Source: Lachnospiraceae bacterium UBA6998 (GTDB lineage Bacteria; Bacillota; Clostridia; Lachnospirales; Lachnospiraceae). Taken from it: a DNA stretch of 6,489 nt. Under the pieces are notes generated by a model. That model searched no databases, had not been told where the DNA came from, and saw only the letters and a program-made list of their open reading frames with translations. The stretch covers positions 1 to 6,489 of the forward strand of contig DJXS01000048.1 in the NCBI GenBank assembly GCA_002448395.1, given 5' to 3'. Positions within the stretch are counted from its first letter, which is position 1; every line of letters starts with the position of its first letter. The translations under genes and the position numbers were made by a program. This document shows, one piece after another, positions 1 to 5,933 of this stretch.

Positions 1-679
1 GATTTCCTCCTCTTGAGAGGGCAAAAGCTCCGATGCCAATGGCAAGCGCAACTACTATAAATCCGATCACGATCCCTGTCTTTACGGAAGACCCGCCTGA
101 ACTGCCGGTCTGCCCGGAACGCTGTGACGCTCCTGAAATCCCAGATCTCGTTGATCCTGCAGCCGACCCTGCAGCAGCCGTCGCACCTGCAGTACCTGCC
201 GTCGCACCTGCAGTACCTGCCGCCGCTCCAACCGCAGCCGCCGCAACTTTATTTTCATCTGCCTCTTCAATATCCAACAGCGCGCTGATCTGCTTGCGCA
301 AAGTCTCAATATTTTGATTAAGAGGCTGCGAGACTGCGTCCAGCCAGTGTACACTGCTCAGATAATACAGCAGAGTGTCATTCATGTCGGAGCCGGAGAG
401 GCGGAAGGGGATTATGATCTTGCCGCCGTTGACTGCCAGCGTAACCTCGTTTGTAACCTGATGGGACCGGTTGGATTCATCTGTGAACACGAGAACGAAT
501 ATCTTCGTAGAGCCGATGGCGTTTTTGATCGCACCTGCCCAGTCTTCTCCCGGATAGATGTCCCTCGGCGCATACCAGCATTTGATGTTATTCTGTTCAA
601 GATCAGCAACAATGGCATCCGCGATATTCTTATTCTTGGATGAGTAACTTATGAATACGTCATGATCCCGATTTTTCAT
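1..679 (-). CDS. TIR-domain protein with C-terminal membrane helix (3' end outside window)
   Basis: The frame is open from an ATG at 679 to the window edge, giving 226 residues with no stop, so the C-terminus is missing. The start has a GAGGG ribosome binding site at 687–691, 7 nt upstream. Residues 5–135 read as a bacterial TIR domain (TIR_2 type): DVFISYSSKN at 7–16 (strand A and box 1), CWYAPRDI at 34–41 (BB-loop region), WAGAI at 47–51, and NEVTLAV at 77–83 followed by KIIIPFR at 87–93. Glu78 sits where NAD-cleaving TIR domains carry their catalytic Glu. Residues 145–198 are a low-complexity Ala/Gly/Thr/Ser linker, and about 201–221 form one hydrophobic helix (GIVIGFIVVALAIGIGAF) followed by Arg. 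The TIR domain should therefore be cytosolic and tethered to the membrane. Known for the family: bacterial TIR domains can be NADases or protein-interaction modules in immunity. Which applies here cannot be seen. It lies 60 nt downstream of a SpoIIE-type phosphatase with no terminator between, so co-transcription is likely. Confidence 0.9.
   Translation of the reverse strand, partial: MKNRDHDVFISYSSKNKNIADAIVADLEQNNIKCWYAPRDIYPGEDWAGAIKNAIGSTKIFVLVFTDESNRSHQVTNEVTLAVNGGKIIIPFRLSGSDMNDTLLYYLSSVHWLDAVSQPLNQNIETLRKQISALLDIEEADENKVAAAAVGAAAGTAGATAGTAGATAAAGSAAGSTRSGISGASQRSGQTGSSGGSSVKTGIVIGFIVVALAIGIGAFALSRGGN
179..220. repeat. Two perfect tandem copies of a 21-bp unit within the TIR linker
   Basis: Positions 179–199 and 200–220 are identical 21-bp units. 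On the minus strand each encodes the seven-residue unit AGTAGAT, inside the Ala/Gly/Thr linker between the TIR domain and the membrane helix. As 21 is a multiple of three, copy-number change would alter linker length without shifting the frame. Confidence 0.9.
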
Positions 680-739
680 TGTTATGCCCTCAAAAGCCTA
701 TTCATGGAACATCTTAATGATAACATACTTATTCAGATT

Positions 740-2764
740 TCAAGCCTTTATCTTCAACACGACCATGGTTATGTCGTCATATTGTTCCATTCCTGACGCA
801 AAGTCGTCAATATCTCTTCTCACCGCTCTCAGCAGCAATTCGGGCGCCAGTCCGTAATTGTCTTCCATGCACTTCAGCAGTCTGTCCTCTCCGTACAGTT
901 CCAGATCATGGTTGACTGCTTCTGTCACGCCGTCTGTGTAGAGAAACAGCACGTCTCCCGGCGAGAGATAAATCTCATTGTTGCTGTAGCGGACCTCTGC
1001 AAGGCCTCCGAGAACGAGGCCGCGGCGGTATTTTTTGTAGTCCATGTACATGAAAGGCTCTCCGTCCTTCTTCAGGAGCGGCGGGTTGTGGGCGGCGTTG
1101 GCGAATTCGAGCCTGCCGTCCTGCAGATCAAGTATTCCGAGCCATACTGTGACGAACATTCCTTTCTCGTTGTTCTCGCACAGCTGCACATTGGCAAGCC
1201 GGAGAGCTTCAGCGGGACTCCTGCCTCCGAGGACAAAATTTCTGATCAGTGTCTTGGCCGTCATCATGAACAACGCGGCGGGAACACCTTTTCCGGATAC
1301 ATCTGCAATAACGATTCCCAGCTTGTCCTCACCGATCAGGAAATAATCGTAGAAGTCTCCTCCCACCTCTCGTGCGGCCTGCATGCTTCCCAGCGTCACA
1401 AAACTGCTGCCGGAGAGGCTGCCCGACGGAAGCGCCGAGTTCTGCACTTCCCTGGCGAATTCCATCTCCTGGCGGTTCTTCTCTTCGATCTGCTGCATCG
1501 TCTCTTTGAGCGCGTCAACAGTCGTGTTAATGCCCAGAGACAGCTCCTCAAATTCTGAGTTTCCGTTTACAGATGCTTTCTCATCAAGGTTTCCGGCGCG
1601 GATCTGGGCAAGGCTTCTGTTTACGACCTGGATCGGTTCCACGACATATTGATGCACGGTAATAGAAATGATCTCGAACAAGATCATAAAGAGAACAAGG
1701 AGCCCGAATAATAAGTAGGCAAGAGCTTCGTTTCTTCCCGCGTAGATCTCACTTTCCGGCATAAACATTACTGCCGTAATGCCCTTCACTTCCTCGATCA
1801 CGCCTATGCCGCCGACTCCGTTGAAAGTGAGGTCAGTTGCTTCATTTTTCACTGTTTTGTCATATCCGGGGCATAGATCGGAGAGTCTGTGCACATCCAG
1901 AAAGTCCAGTCCGGACGCGATGATCTCGTCATTTTCAGCAAGAACAATGGCGCCTTCCAGCCCGAACATCAGACTGTCTTTGCTGATCATGCTTCCGTAA
2001 TCCTCAATCTCACTGACAAGTATTTCCGCTTCTGACTCCACAAAAATTTCCGCGCGGCCCCGATCCTGCTTACTGAACAGGGAGTACAGAAAGACAAGCA
2101 TAAGGAAGAAGGTCATTACCATAAACAGAAAAAGCCATTTCCGGAAAGTCTTTCGAATCGGCTGGCTGCTCTGATCCTCCGCTCTGTACGGCCGTTTCCT
2201 CAGTACAAGAACAGTCAGGCAGGTGACCGCAACAGCGATCACGATCTCATAGGCTATATTGGCAGCGACAAGGTTGCTGACAATGACCGTGCTGGCTGAC
2301 AGATCCTCCGTGATGCCCAGCGCTTCAGGACTCAGCGCTGCAATGGCCGTGATCACGAAGACTGCGTTAGCAGCCACACCGCTCATAGCCGCAAAACCGG
2401 AGCAGATCAGGTCCGCGGAGAGGGTGTTGTCATCCGCAATATTGCGCACCGCTCTATATATAAGCCATACGGCAAGGGGGATCAACAGCCTGGGCAGCAC
2501 GGAGATCCGGGGATCCTGAAACAGGTAATCGAGTATCCCGTTTGCATGCAGATAGGCGCTGATCAAAGATGAAAAGCCGAATATTGCCGCCAGTATAAAG
2601 CCCTGCAAAAGTCCGATCTCGATCACTGCGATAAATACCGGAATATGCAGAATTGTAAAAGCGATTTTGCCAATTGTGAAAAATCCCAGTTCCGCAGCTG
2701 TCAGAAATACCTCTATAGCCGCCAGGATCGCGGTAAAAATCCATTTTTCTTTATTGGTCTTCAT
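740..2764 (-). CDS. Membrane SpoIIE/RsbU-type serine phosphatase with ECF-S-like N-terminal domain
   Basis: This 674-residue multidomain sensor phosphatase starts at an ATG at 2764, with AAGAGG at 2770–2775 as its ribosome binding site. Residues 1–190 hold about six hydrophobic helices and resemble an ECF transporter S component (ECF_trnsprt family): TILHIPV at 37–43, GFSSLISAYL at 63–72 and DPRISVLPRLL at 84–94. A helix at about 209–230 leads to an extracytoplasmic segment (231–345) with a Cache-like core (GAIVLAENDEIIASG), then a helix at 347–370. Next come a HAMP-like region (about 371–425, including VEPI and EFEELSLGIN) and a short coiled coil. The PP2C-type SpoIIE phosphatase domain (about 440–674) keeps the metal-binding acidic motifs: GGDFYDY (Asp470), ADVSGKG (Asp488), YTDGVTEA (Asp611) and YDDIT (Asp663/664). 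Family knowledge: such enzymes dephosphorylate Ser/Thr on anti-sigma-factor antagonists (STAS proteins) in partner-switching pathways. No anti-sigma kinase or STAS gene is in the window, so the substrate is unknown. It is probably co-transcribed with the downstream TIR gene. Confidence 0.93.
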   Translation of the reverse strand: MKTNKEKWIFTAILAAIEVFLTAAELGFFTIGKIAFTILHIPVFIAVIEIGLLQGFILAAIFGFSSLISAYLHANGILDYLFQDPRISVLPRLLIPLAVWLIYRAVRNIADDNTLSADLICSGFAAMSGVAANAVFVITAIAALSPEALGITEDLSASTVIVSNLVAANIAYEIVIAVAVTCLTVLVLRKRPYRAEDQSSQPIRKTFRKWLFLFMVMTFFLMLVFLYSLFSKQDRGRAEIFVESEAEILVSEIEDYGSMISKDSLMFGLEGAIVLAENDEIIASGLDFLDVHRLSDLCPGYDKTVKNEATDLTFNGVGGIGVIEEVKGITAVMFMPESEIYAGRNEALAYLLFGLLVLFMILFEIISITVHQYVVEPIQVVNRSLAQIRAGNLDEKASVNGNSEFEELSLGINTTVDALKETMQQIEEKNRQEMEFAREVQNSALPSGSLSGSSFVTLGSMQAAREVGGDFYDYFLIGEDKLGIVIADVSGKGVPAALFMMTAKTLIRNFVLGGRSPAEALRLANVQLCENNEKGMFVTVWLGILDLQDGRLEFANAAHNPPLLKKDGEPFMYMDYKKYRRGLVLGGLAEVRYSNNEIYLSPGDVLFLYTDGVTEAVNHDLELYGEDRLLKCMEDNYGLAPELLLRAVRRDIDDFASGMEQYDDITMVVLKIKA

Positions 2765-2818
2765 GTCAACCTCTTGATTGCCGCTGTCTGATCATTCAGT
2801 GCACTTAATTCTCTTCTA

Positions 2819-2845
2819 AATATAGCACAGATGGGGCGCACACAA
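2819..2845 (-). promoter_or_regulatory. Candidate promoter for the SpoIIE-type phosphatase gene
   Basis: On the minus strand TATATT (2819–2824) is preceded by TGC (2825–2827), an extended -10. A weak -35, TTGTGT, lies at 2840–2845 with a short 15-nt spacer. It sits 55 nt upstream of the phosphatase ATG. The -10 is reasonable but the -35 is poor, so this is a tentative call. Confidence 0.4.
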
Positions 2846-2871
2846 GTCTTACTATTTACGCGTTTTTCCGG

Positions 2872-2906
2872 TTTCCATTGTGTCCCCCAAAATATCCATA
2901 TGGAAA
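2872..2906. promoter_or_regulatory. Palindromic candidate operator in the divergent intergenic region
   Basis: TCCATATGGA at 2895–2904 is a perfect 10-bp palindrome. In addition, TTTCCAT at 2872–2878 is an inverted match to ATGGAAA at 2900–2906. The dyads lie upstream of the -35 of the HTH–Uma2 promoter and also upstream of the phosphatase promoter candidate, a position suited to a shared regulator. The HTH protein encoded next door is one candidate binder. Short AT-rich palindromes also occur by chance. Confidence 0.3.
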
Positions 2907-2914
2907 TATCTATA

Positions 2915-2943
2915 TTGATTATTTGCTGTTTTATTGATATAAT
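2915..2943 (+). promoter_or_regulatory. Strong sigma-A-type promoter for the HTH–Uma2 gene
   Basis: The -35 TTGATT (2915–2920) and a perfect -10 TATAAT (2938–2943) are separated by 17 nt. TGA directly before the -10 also makes it an extended -10. Transcription should begin near 2950, leaving a leader of about 25 nt that carries the ribosome binding site. Confidence 0.85.
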
Positions 2944-2960
2944 TTTACTACATCAATCAA

Positions 2961-2967
2961 AAGGAGG
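2961..2967 (+). promoter_or_regulatory. Ribosome binding site that fixes the start of the HTH–Uma2 gene
   Basis: AAGGAGG lies 8 nt before the ATG at 2976 but only 2 nt before an in-frame TTG at 2970. The spacing favours the ATG. Confidence 0.85.
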
Positions 2968-2975
2968 CTTTGGAA

Positions 2976-3854
2976 ATGACAATTGAAGAATTAAAAGACA
3001 AAAAGACCACTCTCGGCCTCACAAACGAAATGATCGCGTCCTCAGCCGGCATTCCCCTCAGCACAGTCCAGAAGATCATGAGCGGTGCCACTAAGGCGCC
3101 GAGAAAGTCTACTCTGATAGCGATCGAGACTGTGCTCTCCGCAGAGGAGCGCCGCAGGAGGGATATGGCAGGAGTAAATCCTGACATGAGCGTGAGGAAC
3201 GCCTATGAGGACCTGCCTGAGACATATGGTACGGTAATGGATCCTGCTGCCGGCTATAAGCGGTCACCTGAAGTGAAGAAGAAAGACGGCGAATACACCT
3301 TGGACGATTATTATGCCCTCCCTGATGAACGCCGTGTAGAACTGATCGACGGCGTGTTCTACGACATGTCCGCGCCGGCCGTCATTCATCAGAAGATCCT
3401 GGGAGAACTCCATATTCTGTTTCGGGAGTGTATGGATGCGCATGAAGGTGAATGCGAAGTTTATCTGTCGCCTTGTGACGTCAGACTGGATATGGACAAC
3501 AAGACAATGGTGCAGCCGGATCTGCTTGTGATCTGCAGGGCATATGATCTCGGCGCGAAACGCTTTGAAGGCGCTCCGGATCTTGCATTGGAGATCCTCT
3601 CTCCTTCAACCCGCTCCAAGGATATGTTTCTCAAACTGTACAAATATCAGAATGCGGGCGTGAAGGAATACTGGATCGTAGATCCGGATCACGAAACAGT
3701 TATGGTCTATGATTTCCGCGATGGCAATTTCTATCCCGAGAAATATGATTTCGACAGTGTCATCCCGATCCATATATCAGACGGGCAGTGTTCCATTGAT
3801 TTCTCCAGAGTCAACCGGGCACTTAAGAAAGTCCGGTCCGCAAGTTCAACATAA
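2976..3854 (+). CDS. Helix-turn-helix / Uma2-family endonuclease-like fusion protein
   Basis: This 292-residue protein is the only plus-strand gene. The ATG at 2976 is preferred over the TTG two codons upstream because of the AAGGAGG spacing. Residues 2–60 form an XRE-like helix-turn-helix domain (TNEMIASSAGIPLSTVQKIM at 16–35). Residues 60–105 are a polar linker. Residues about 107–279 match the Uma2 family (DUF820, PD-(D/E)XK nuclease-like fold), with RVELIDGVFYDM at 120–131, VQPDLLVIC at 179–187, APDLALEILSPST at 200–212, a Lys-rich helix (DMFLKLYKYQNAGVKEYW) and IVDP. The acidic pair Asp182 and Glu206 and the following Lys220 are candidate active-site residues by analogy with the fold. 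Family knowledge: Uma2 proteins are abundant and mostly uncharacterised, with a nuclease role inferred from structure. The HTH could give DNA targeting or autoregulation. No methyltransferase or other restriction partner is adjacent. It is transcribed divergently from the phosphatase gene. Confidence 0.9.
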   Translation: MTIEELKDKKTTLGLTNEMIASSAGIPLSTVQKIMSGATKAPRKSTLIAIETVLSAEERRRRDMAGVNPDMSVRNAYEDLPETYGTVMDPAAGYKRSPEVKKKDGEYTLDDYYALPDERRVELIDGVFYDMSAPAVIHQKILGELHILFRECMDAHEGECEVYLSPCDVRLDMDNKTMVQPDLLVICRAYDLGAKRFEGAPDLALEILSPSTRSKDMFLKLYKYQNAGVKEYWIVDPDHETVMVYDFRDGNFYPEKYDFDSVIPIHISDGQCSIDFSRVNRALKKVRSASST

Positions 3855-3897
3855 TAAAAAAGCGGCGTGCCATACAAACGTATGACACGCCATTTTT
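3855..3897. terminator. Bidirectional intrinsic terminator between HTH–Uma2 and thrS
   Basis: The stem pairs GGCGTG (3864–3869) with CACGCC (3886–3891) and CATAC (3871–3875) with GTATG (3880–3884), with one C·A mismatch and a 4-nt loop. TTTTT (3893–3897) follows on the plus strand. The A tract at about 3855–3861 supplies the T run on the minus strand. It lies between the stop codons of two convergent genes and should terminate both. Confidence 0.9.
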
Positions 3898-3908
3898 CGT
3901 ATACTGCC

Positions 3909-5699
3909 TTATTCCACGGAATCGATCAGCTCAATCGAGTGCTCCATGTTCAGCTTCATGCACATATCAATGAACTTGTCCAGCGGGACGTCGTTGATCT
4001 GCTTGTTGGAGCCGCGCATGTTGATGGAAACTGTTCCGTTCTCAGCTTCCTTGTCACCCAGGACCAGAATGTAGGGATCCTTGTAGTTCTTGAACTTCTT
4101 GATCTTCTGCTTCATGTTGTTGTCGGAGTAATCGGCCTCAACACGGATGCGCAGCGCTTTCAGTCTCTGCACGACCTTCTTCGCATAGTCATTGTGCTCG
4201 GTGCGGATCGGGACTACAGCAACCTGGTAAGGGGACATCCAGAAGGGGAATACGCCCTTGAAGTTCTCGATGATGATACCGAGGAAACGCTCGATGGATC
4301 CGAAGATCGCGCGGTGAATGACGACCGGAACCTTCTCAGAGCCATCCTGTGCGGTGTATTTGAGATCAAAGTTTCTGGGCAGCTGGAAGTCGAGCTGGAT
4401 CGTACCGCACTGCCACTCTCTTCCGAGAGCGTCCTTGATCTGCAGGTCGATCTTGGGACCGTAGAAAGCGCCGTCGCCTTCGTTGATCTCGTAACCGCCC
4501 TCGCCGTATTTCTTGTCGAGGATCTTCTTCAGAACCGCTTCCGCGTCGTTCCAGAGCTCGATGTCACCCATGAAGTCCTCGGGTCTTGTGGAGAACTCTG
4601 CTCTGTAGGTGATGCCGAAGGTCTTGTAGATCTCGTCCGCGATGCTGAGGATATCGTCGATCTCAGCCTCGATCATGTCCTCTGTGACAAAGGTGTGATC
4701 GTCGTCCTGACGGAATTCCTGCACTCTGAGAAGTCCGTTCAACTGACCGGTCTTCTCCTTTCTGTGGAGCACGTCATACTCGGAATAGCGGATCGGCAGT
4801 TCCTTGTAGGAGCGGGGCTTTCTGCCGAACTCCATCATCGCGTTGGGGCAGTTCATGGGCTTGGCAGCCATGGTGTCCACAGACTCGACGGTGTATTTCT
4901 CATCCTCGTCCTTGCCGGGGATGATGAACATATTATTTACATAATGTGCCCAGTGGCCGCTGATGATCCAAAGCTTATTGTTGTTGATGACCGGTGCGGA
5001 GATCTCCTGATACTCGTGCAGATCCTGCACGTCTCTGGAGTACTGCATCAGTGCCTGGTACAGCTTCCATCCGCGAGGCAGCCAGTAAGGCATACCCTGG
5101 GCAGTCTCATTGAACATGAACAGTTCCAGCTGCGGGCCGAGTTTCTTGTGGTCGCGCTCCATAGCTTCCTTGATCATCTTCAGGTGCTCTTTGAGCTGCT
5201 TCTGGTCCGGGAATGCATACAGATAAACTCTCTGCATCTGGTCCCTGTGCTCATCGCCTCTCCAGTAAGCGCCGGAAACCGACTTGATCTGGAAAGCCAC
5301 GTTCATAAGAAGCTGGGAATTGTCGATGTGAGGTCCACGGCAGAGATCTACGAAATCCTCTCCGGTATAGTAAACGGTGATCTTCTCATCATCGGGAAGG
5401 TCGGAAATAAGCTCGGTCTTGAACTTCTGGTCCTTAAAGATCTCAAGCGCTTTTTCTTTGGAGACCTCTTCCACGGTCCATGCTTCTCTTCTCTTTATGA
5501 TCTCGCGCATCTTGCTCTCGATCGCCGGGAAATCTCCCTCCGTGATCGCAGCGGGAAGTACAAAATCATAGTAGCAGCCGTCCGCGATCTGCGGGCCGAT
5601 TGCATACTGCACTTCCTTGCCATATATCTCGATAACTGCCTTAGCCAGGATATGCGCAAGGGAATGGCGGTAAACTTCCAGGAACTGTTCTTTTTCCAT
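3909..5699 (-). CDS. thrS: Threonine–tRNA ligase lacking the N-terminal TGS domain
   Basis: This 596-residue cytoplasmic class II synthetase charges tRNA-Thr with threonine using ATP. It starts at the editing domain: RHSLAH (His12, His16) and CRGPH (Cys120, His124) match the HxxxH and CxxxH residues that hydrolyse mischarged Ser-tRNA-Thr. The catalytic core shows PMNCP (Cys284), DDDH (His335) and IHRAIFGS (His462), the zinc and threonine ligands. Motif 2 is around GLLRVQEF (Arg325), the CGTIQLDF segment is at 431–438, and motif 3 follows at RAIFGSIERFLG. Residues about 490–596 are the anticodon-binding domain. Standard bacterial ThrRS is about 640 residues with a TGS domain of about 60. Here an in-frame TAG at 5745–5747 and no upstream start codon exclude one. 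The ATG at 5699 has AGGAGAGA at 5708–5715. It has its own promoter and ends at a shared terminator. The related core with N in PMNCPNAM and E in RVQEF marks a divergent ThrRS subtype. Confidence 0.97.
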   Translation of the reverse strand: MEKEQFLEVYRHSLAHILAKAVIEIYGKEVQYAIGPQIADGCYYDFVLPAAITEGDFPAIESKMREIIKRREAWTVEEVSKEKALEIFKDQKFKTELISDLPDDEKITVYYTGEDFVDLCRGPHIDNSQLLMNVAFQIKSVSGAYWRGDEHRDQMQRVYLYAFPDQKQLKEHLKMIKEAMERDHKKLGPQLELFMFNETAQGMPYWLPRGWKLYQALMQYSRDVQDLHEYQEISAPVINNNKLWIISGHWAHYVNNMFIIPGKDEDEKYTVESVDTMAAKPMNCPNAMMEFGRKPRSYKELPIRYSEYDVLHRKEKTGQLNGLLRVQEFRQDDDHTFVTEDMIEAEIDDILSIADEIYKTFGITYRAEFSTRPEDFMGDIELWNDAEAVLKKILDKKYGEGGYEINEGDGAFYGPKIDLQIKDALGREWQCGTIQLDFQLPRNFDLKYTAQDGSEKVPVVIHRAIFGSIERFLGIIIENFKGVFPFWMSPYQVAVVPIRTEHNDYAKKVVQRLKALRIRVEADYSDNNMKQKIKKFKNYKDPYILVLGDKEAENGTVSINMRGSNKQINDVPLDKFIDMCMKLNMEHSIELIDSVE

Positions 5700-5733
5700 G
5701 ATCTGAATCTCTCCTATGTCTGATGAATTGATC

Positions 5734-5759
5734 TCGAATACGATCTATACGATATTCGA
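5734..5759 (-). promoter_or_regulatory. thrS: Hairpin at the 5' end of the thrS leader
   Basis: TCGAATA and TATTCGA (5734–5740 and 5753–5759) can form a 7-bp stem, with a possible further CG/CG step inside. Given the promoter, transcription should start at about 5759–5760, so the hairpin would be at the very 5' end of the mRNA, 18 nt before the ribosome binding site. It may protect the RNA end or have no function. Confidence 0.45.
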
Positions 5760-5765
5760 ACTATT

Positions 5766-5794
5766 ATTATAGCATAGTTCTCTTGTCCGCTCAA
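5766..5794 (-). promoter_or_regulatory. thrS: Promoter of thrS
   Basis: On the minus strand the -35 TTGAGC (5789–5794) and a perfect -10 TATAAT (5766–5771) are 17 nt apart, with TGC before the -10 as an extended element. The predicted leader is about 60 nt. The -35 overlaps a small dyad (GCTCA 5789–5793, TGAGC 5801–5805). Confidence 0.85.
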
Positions 5795-5867
5795 ACGAAG
5801 TGAGCAAAATAACCGCTGAAAGCCTTGAAATACGTACTACCGCAGAATGCTGTCCATTTGGGAATGT

Positions 5868-5928
5868 CATGGGGACGGTTCTTCTGACAACTTTTGGAAC
5901 AAAAGTTGTCAGAAGAACCGTCCCCATG
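5868..5928. repeat. Long perfect inverted repeat, REP/MITE-like
   Basis: A 29-bp left arm (5868–5896) and a 29-bp right arm (5900–5928) are exact inverted copies around a 3-nt GAA centre. The outer ends read CATGGGGACGGTTC. Two more bases can pair after one mismatch. It lies 5 nt after the NifU-like stop codon and about 75 nt upstream of the thrS -35. The GGGGACGGTTC end resembles intergenic repeats I recall from other Firmicutes, sometimes near REP-associated tyrosine transposases. That recollection could not be checked here. No transposase is encoded in the window, so if mobile it is non-autonomous. No T run follows on either strand. Confidence 0.85.
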
Positions 5929-5933
5929 TCACC

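Noticed and set aside
33..317. A Pro/Ala-rich plus-strand frame of 94 residues, and an Arg/Gln-rich minus-strand frame at 82–354
   Set aside because: Both are other-frame readings of the repetitive Ala/Gly linker of the TIR gene.
908..1558. A 216-residue plus-strand frame
   Set aside because: It is antisense to the phosphatase domain of the SpoIIE-type gene, has no ribosome binding site that I can see and no family resemblance.
3867..5723. A 618-residue open frame on the plus strand
   Set aside because: It lies wholly antisense to thrS, whose family identity is unambiguous. Its Leu/Val/Asp/His-rich translation shows no recognisable domain and is the usual by-product of codon bias on the opposite strand.
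5745..5927. A 60-residue minus-strand frame between the NifU-like gene and thrS
   Set aside because: Its start and first 18 or so codons are the long palindrome itself, and it runs over the thrS promoter. No ribosome binding site or homology is visible.
5868..5928. The long palindrome as the intrinsic terminator of the NifU-like gene
   Set aside because: No T run follows the stem on the minus strand, and the 29-bp perfect stem is far longer than normal. It may still slow or stop transcription, but a repeat element fits better.
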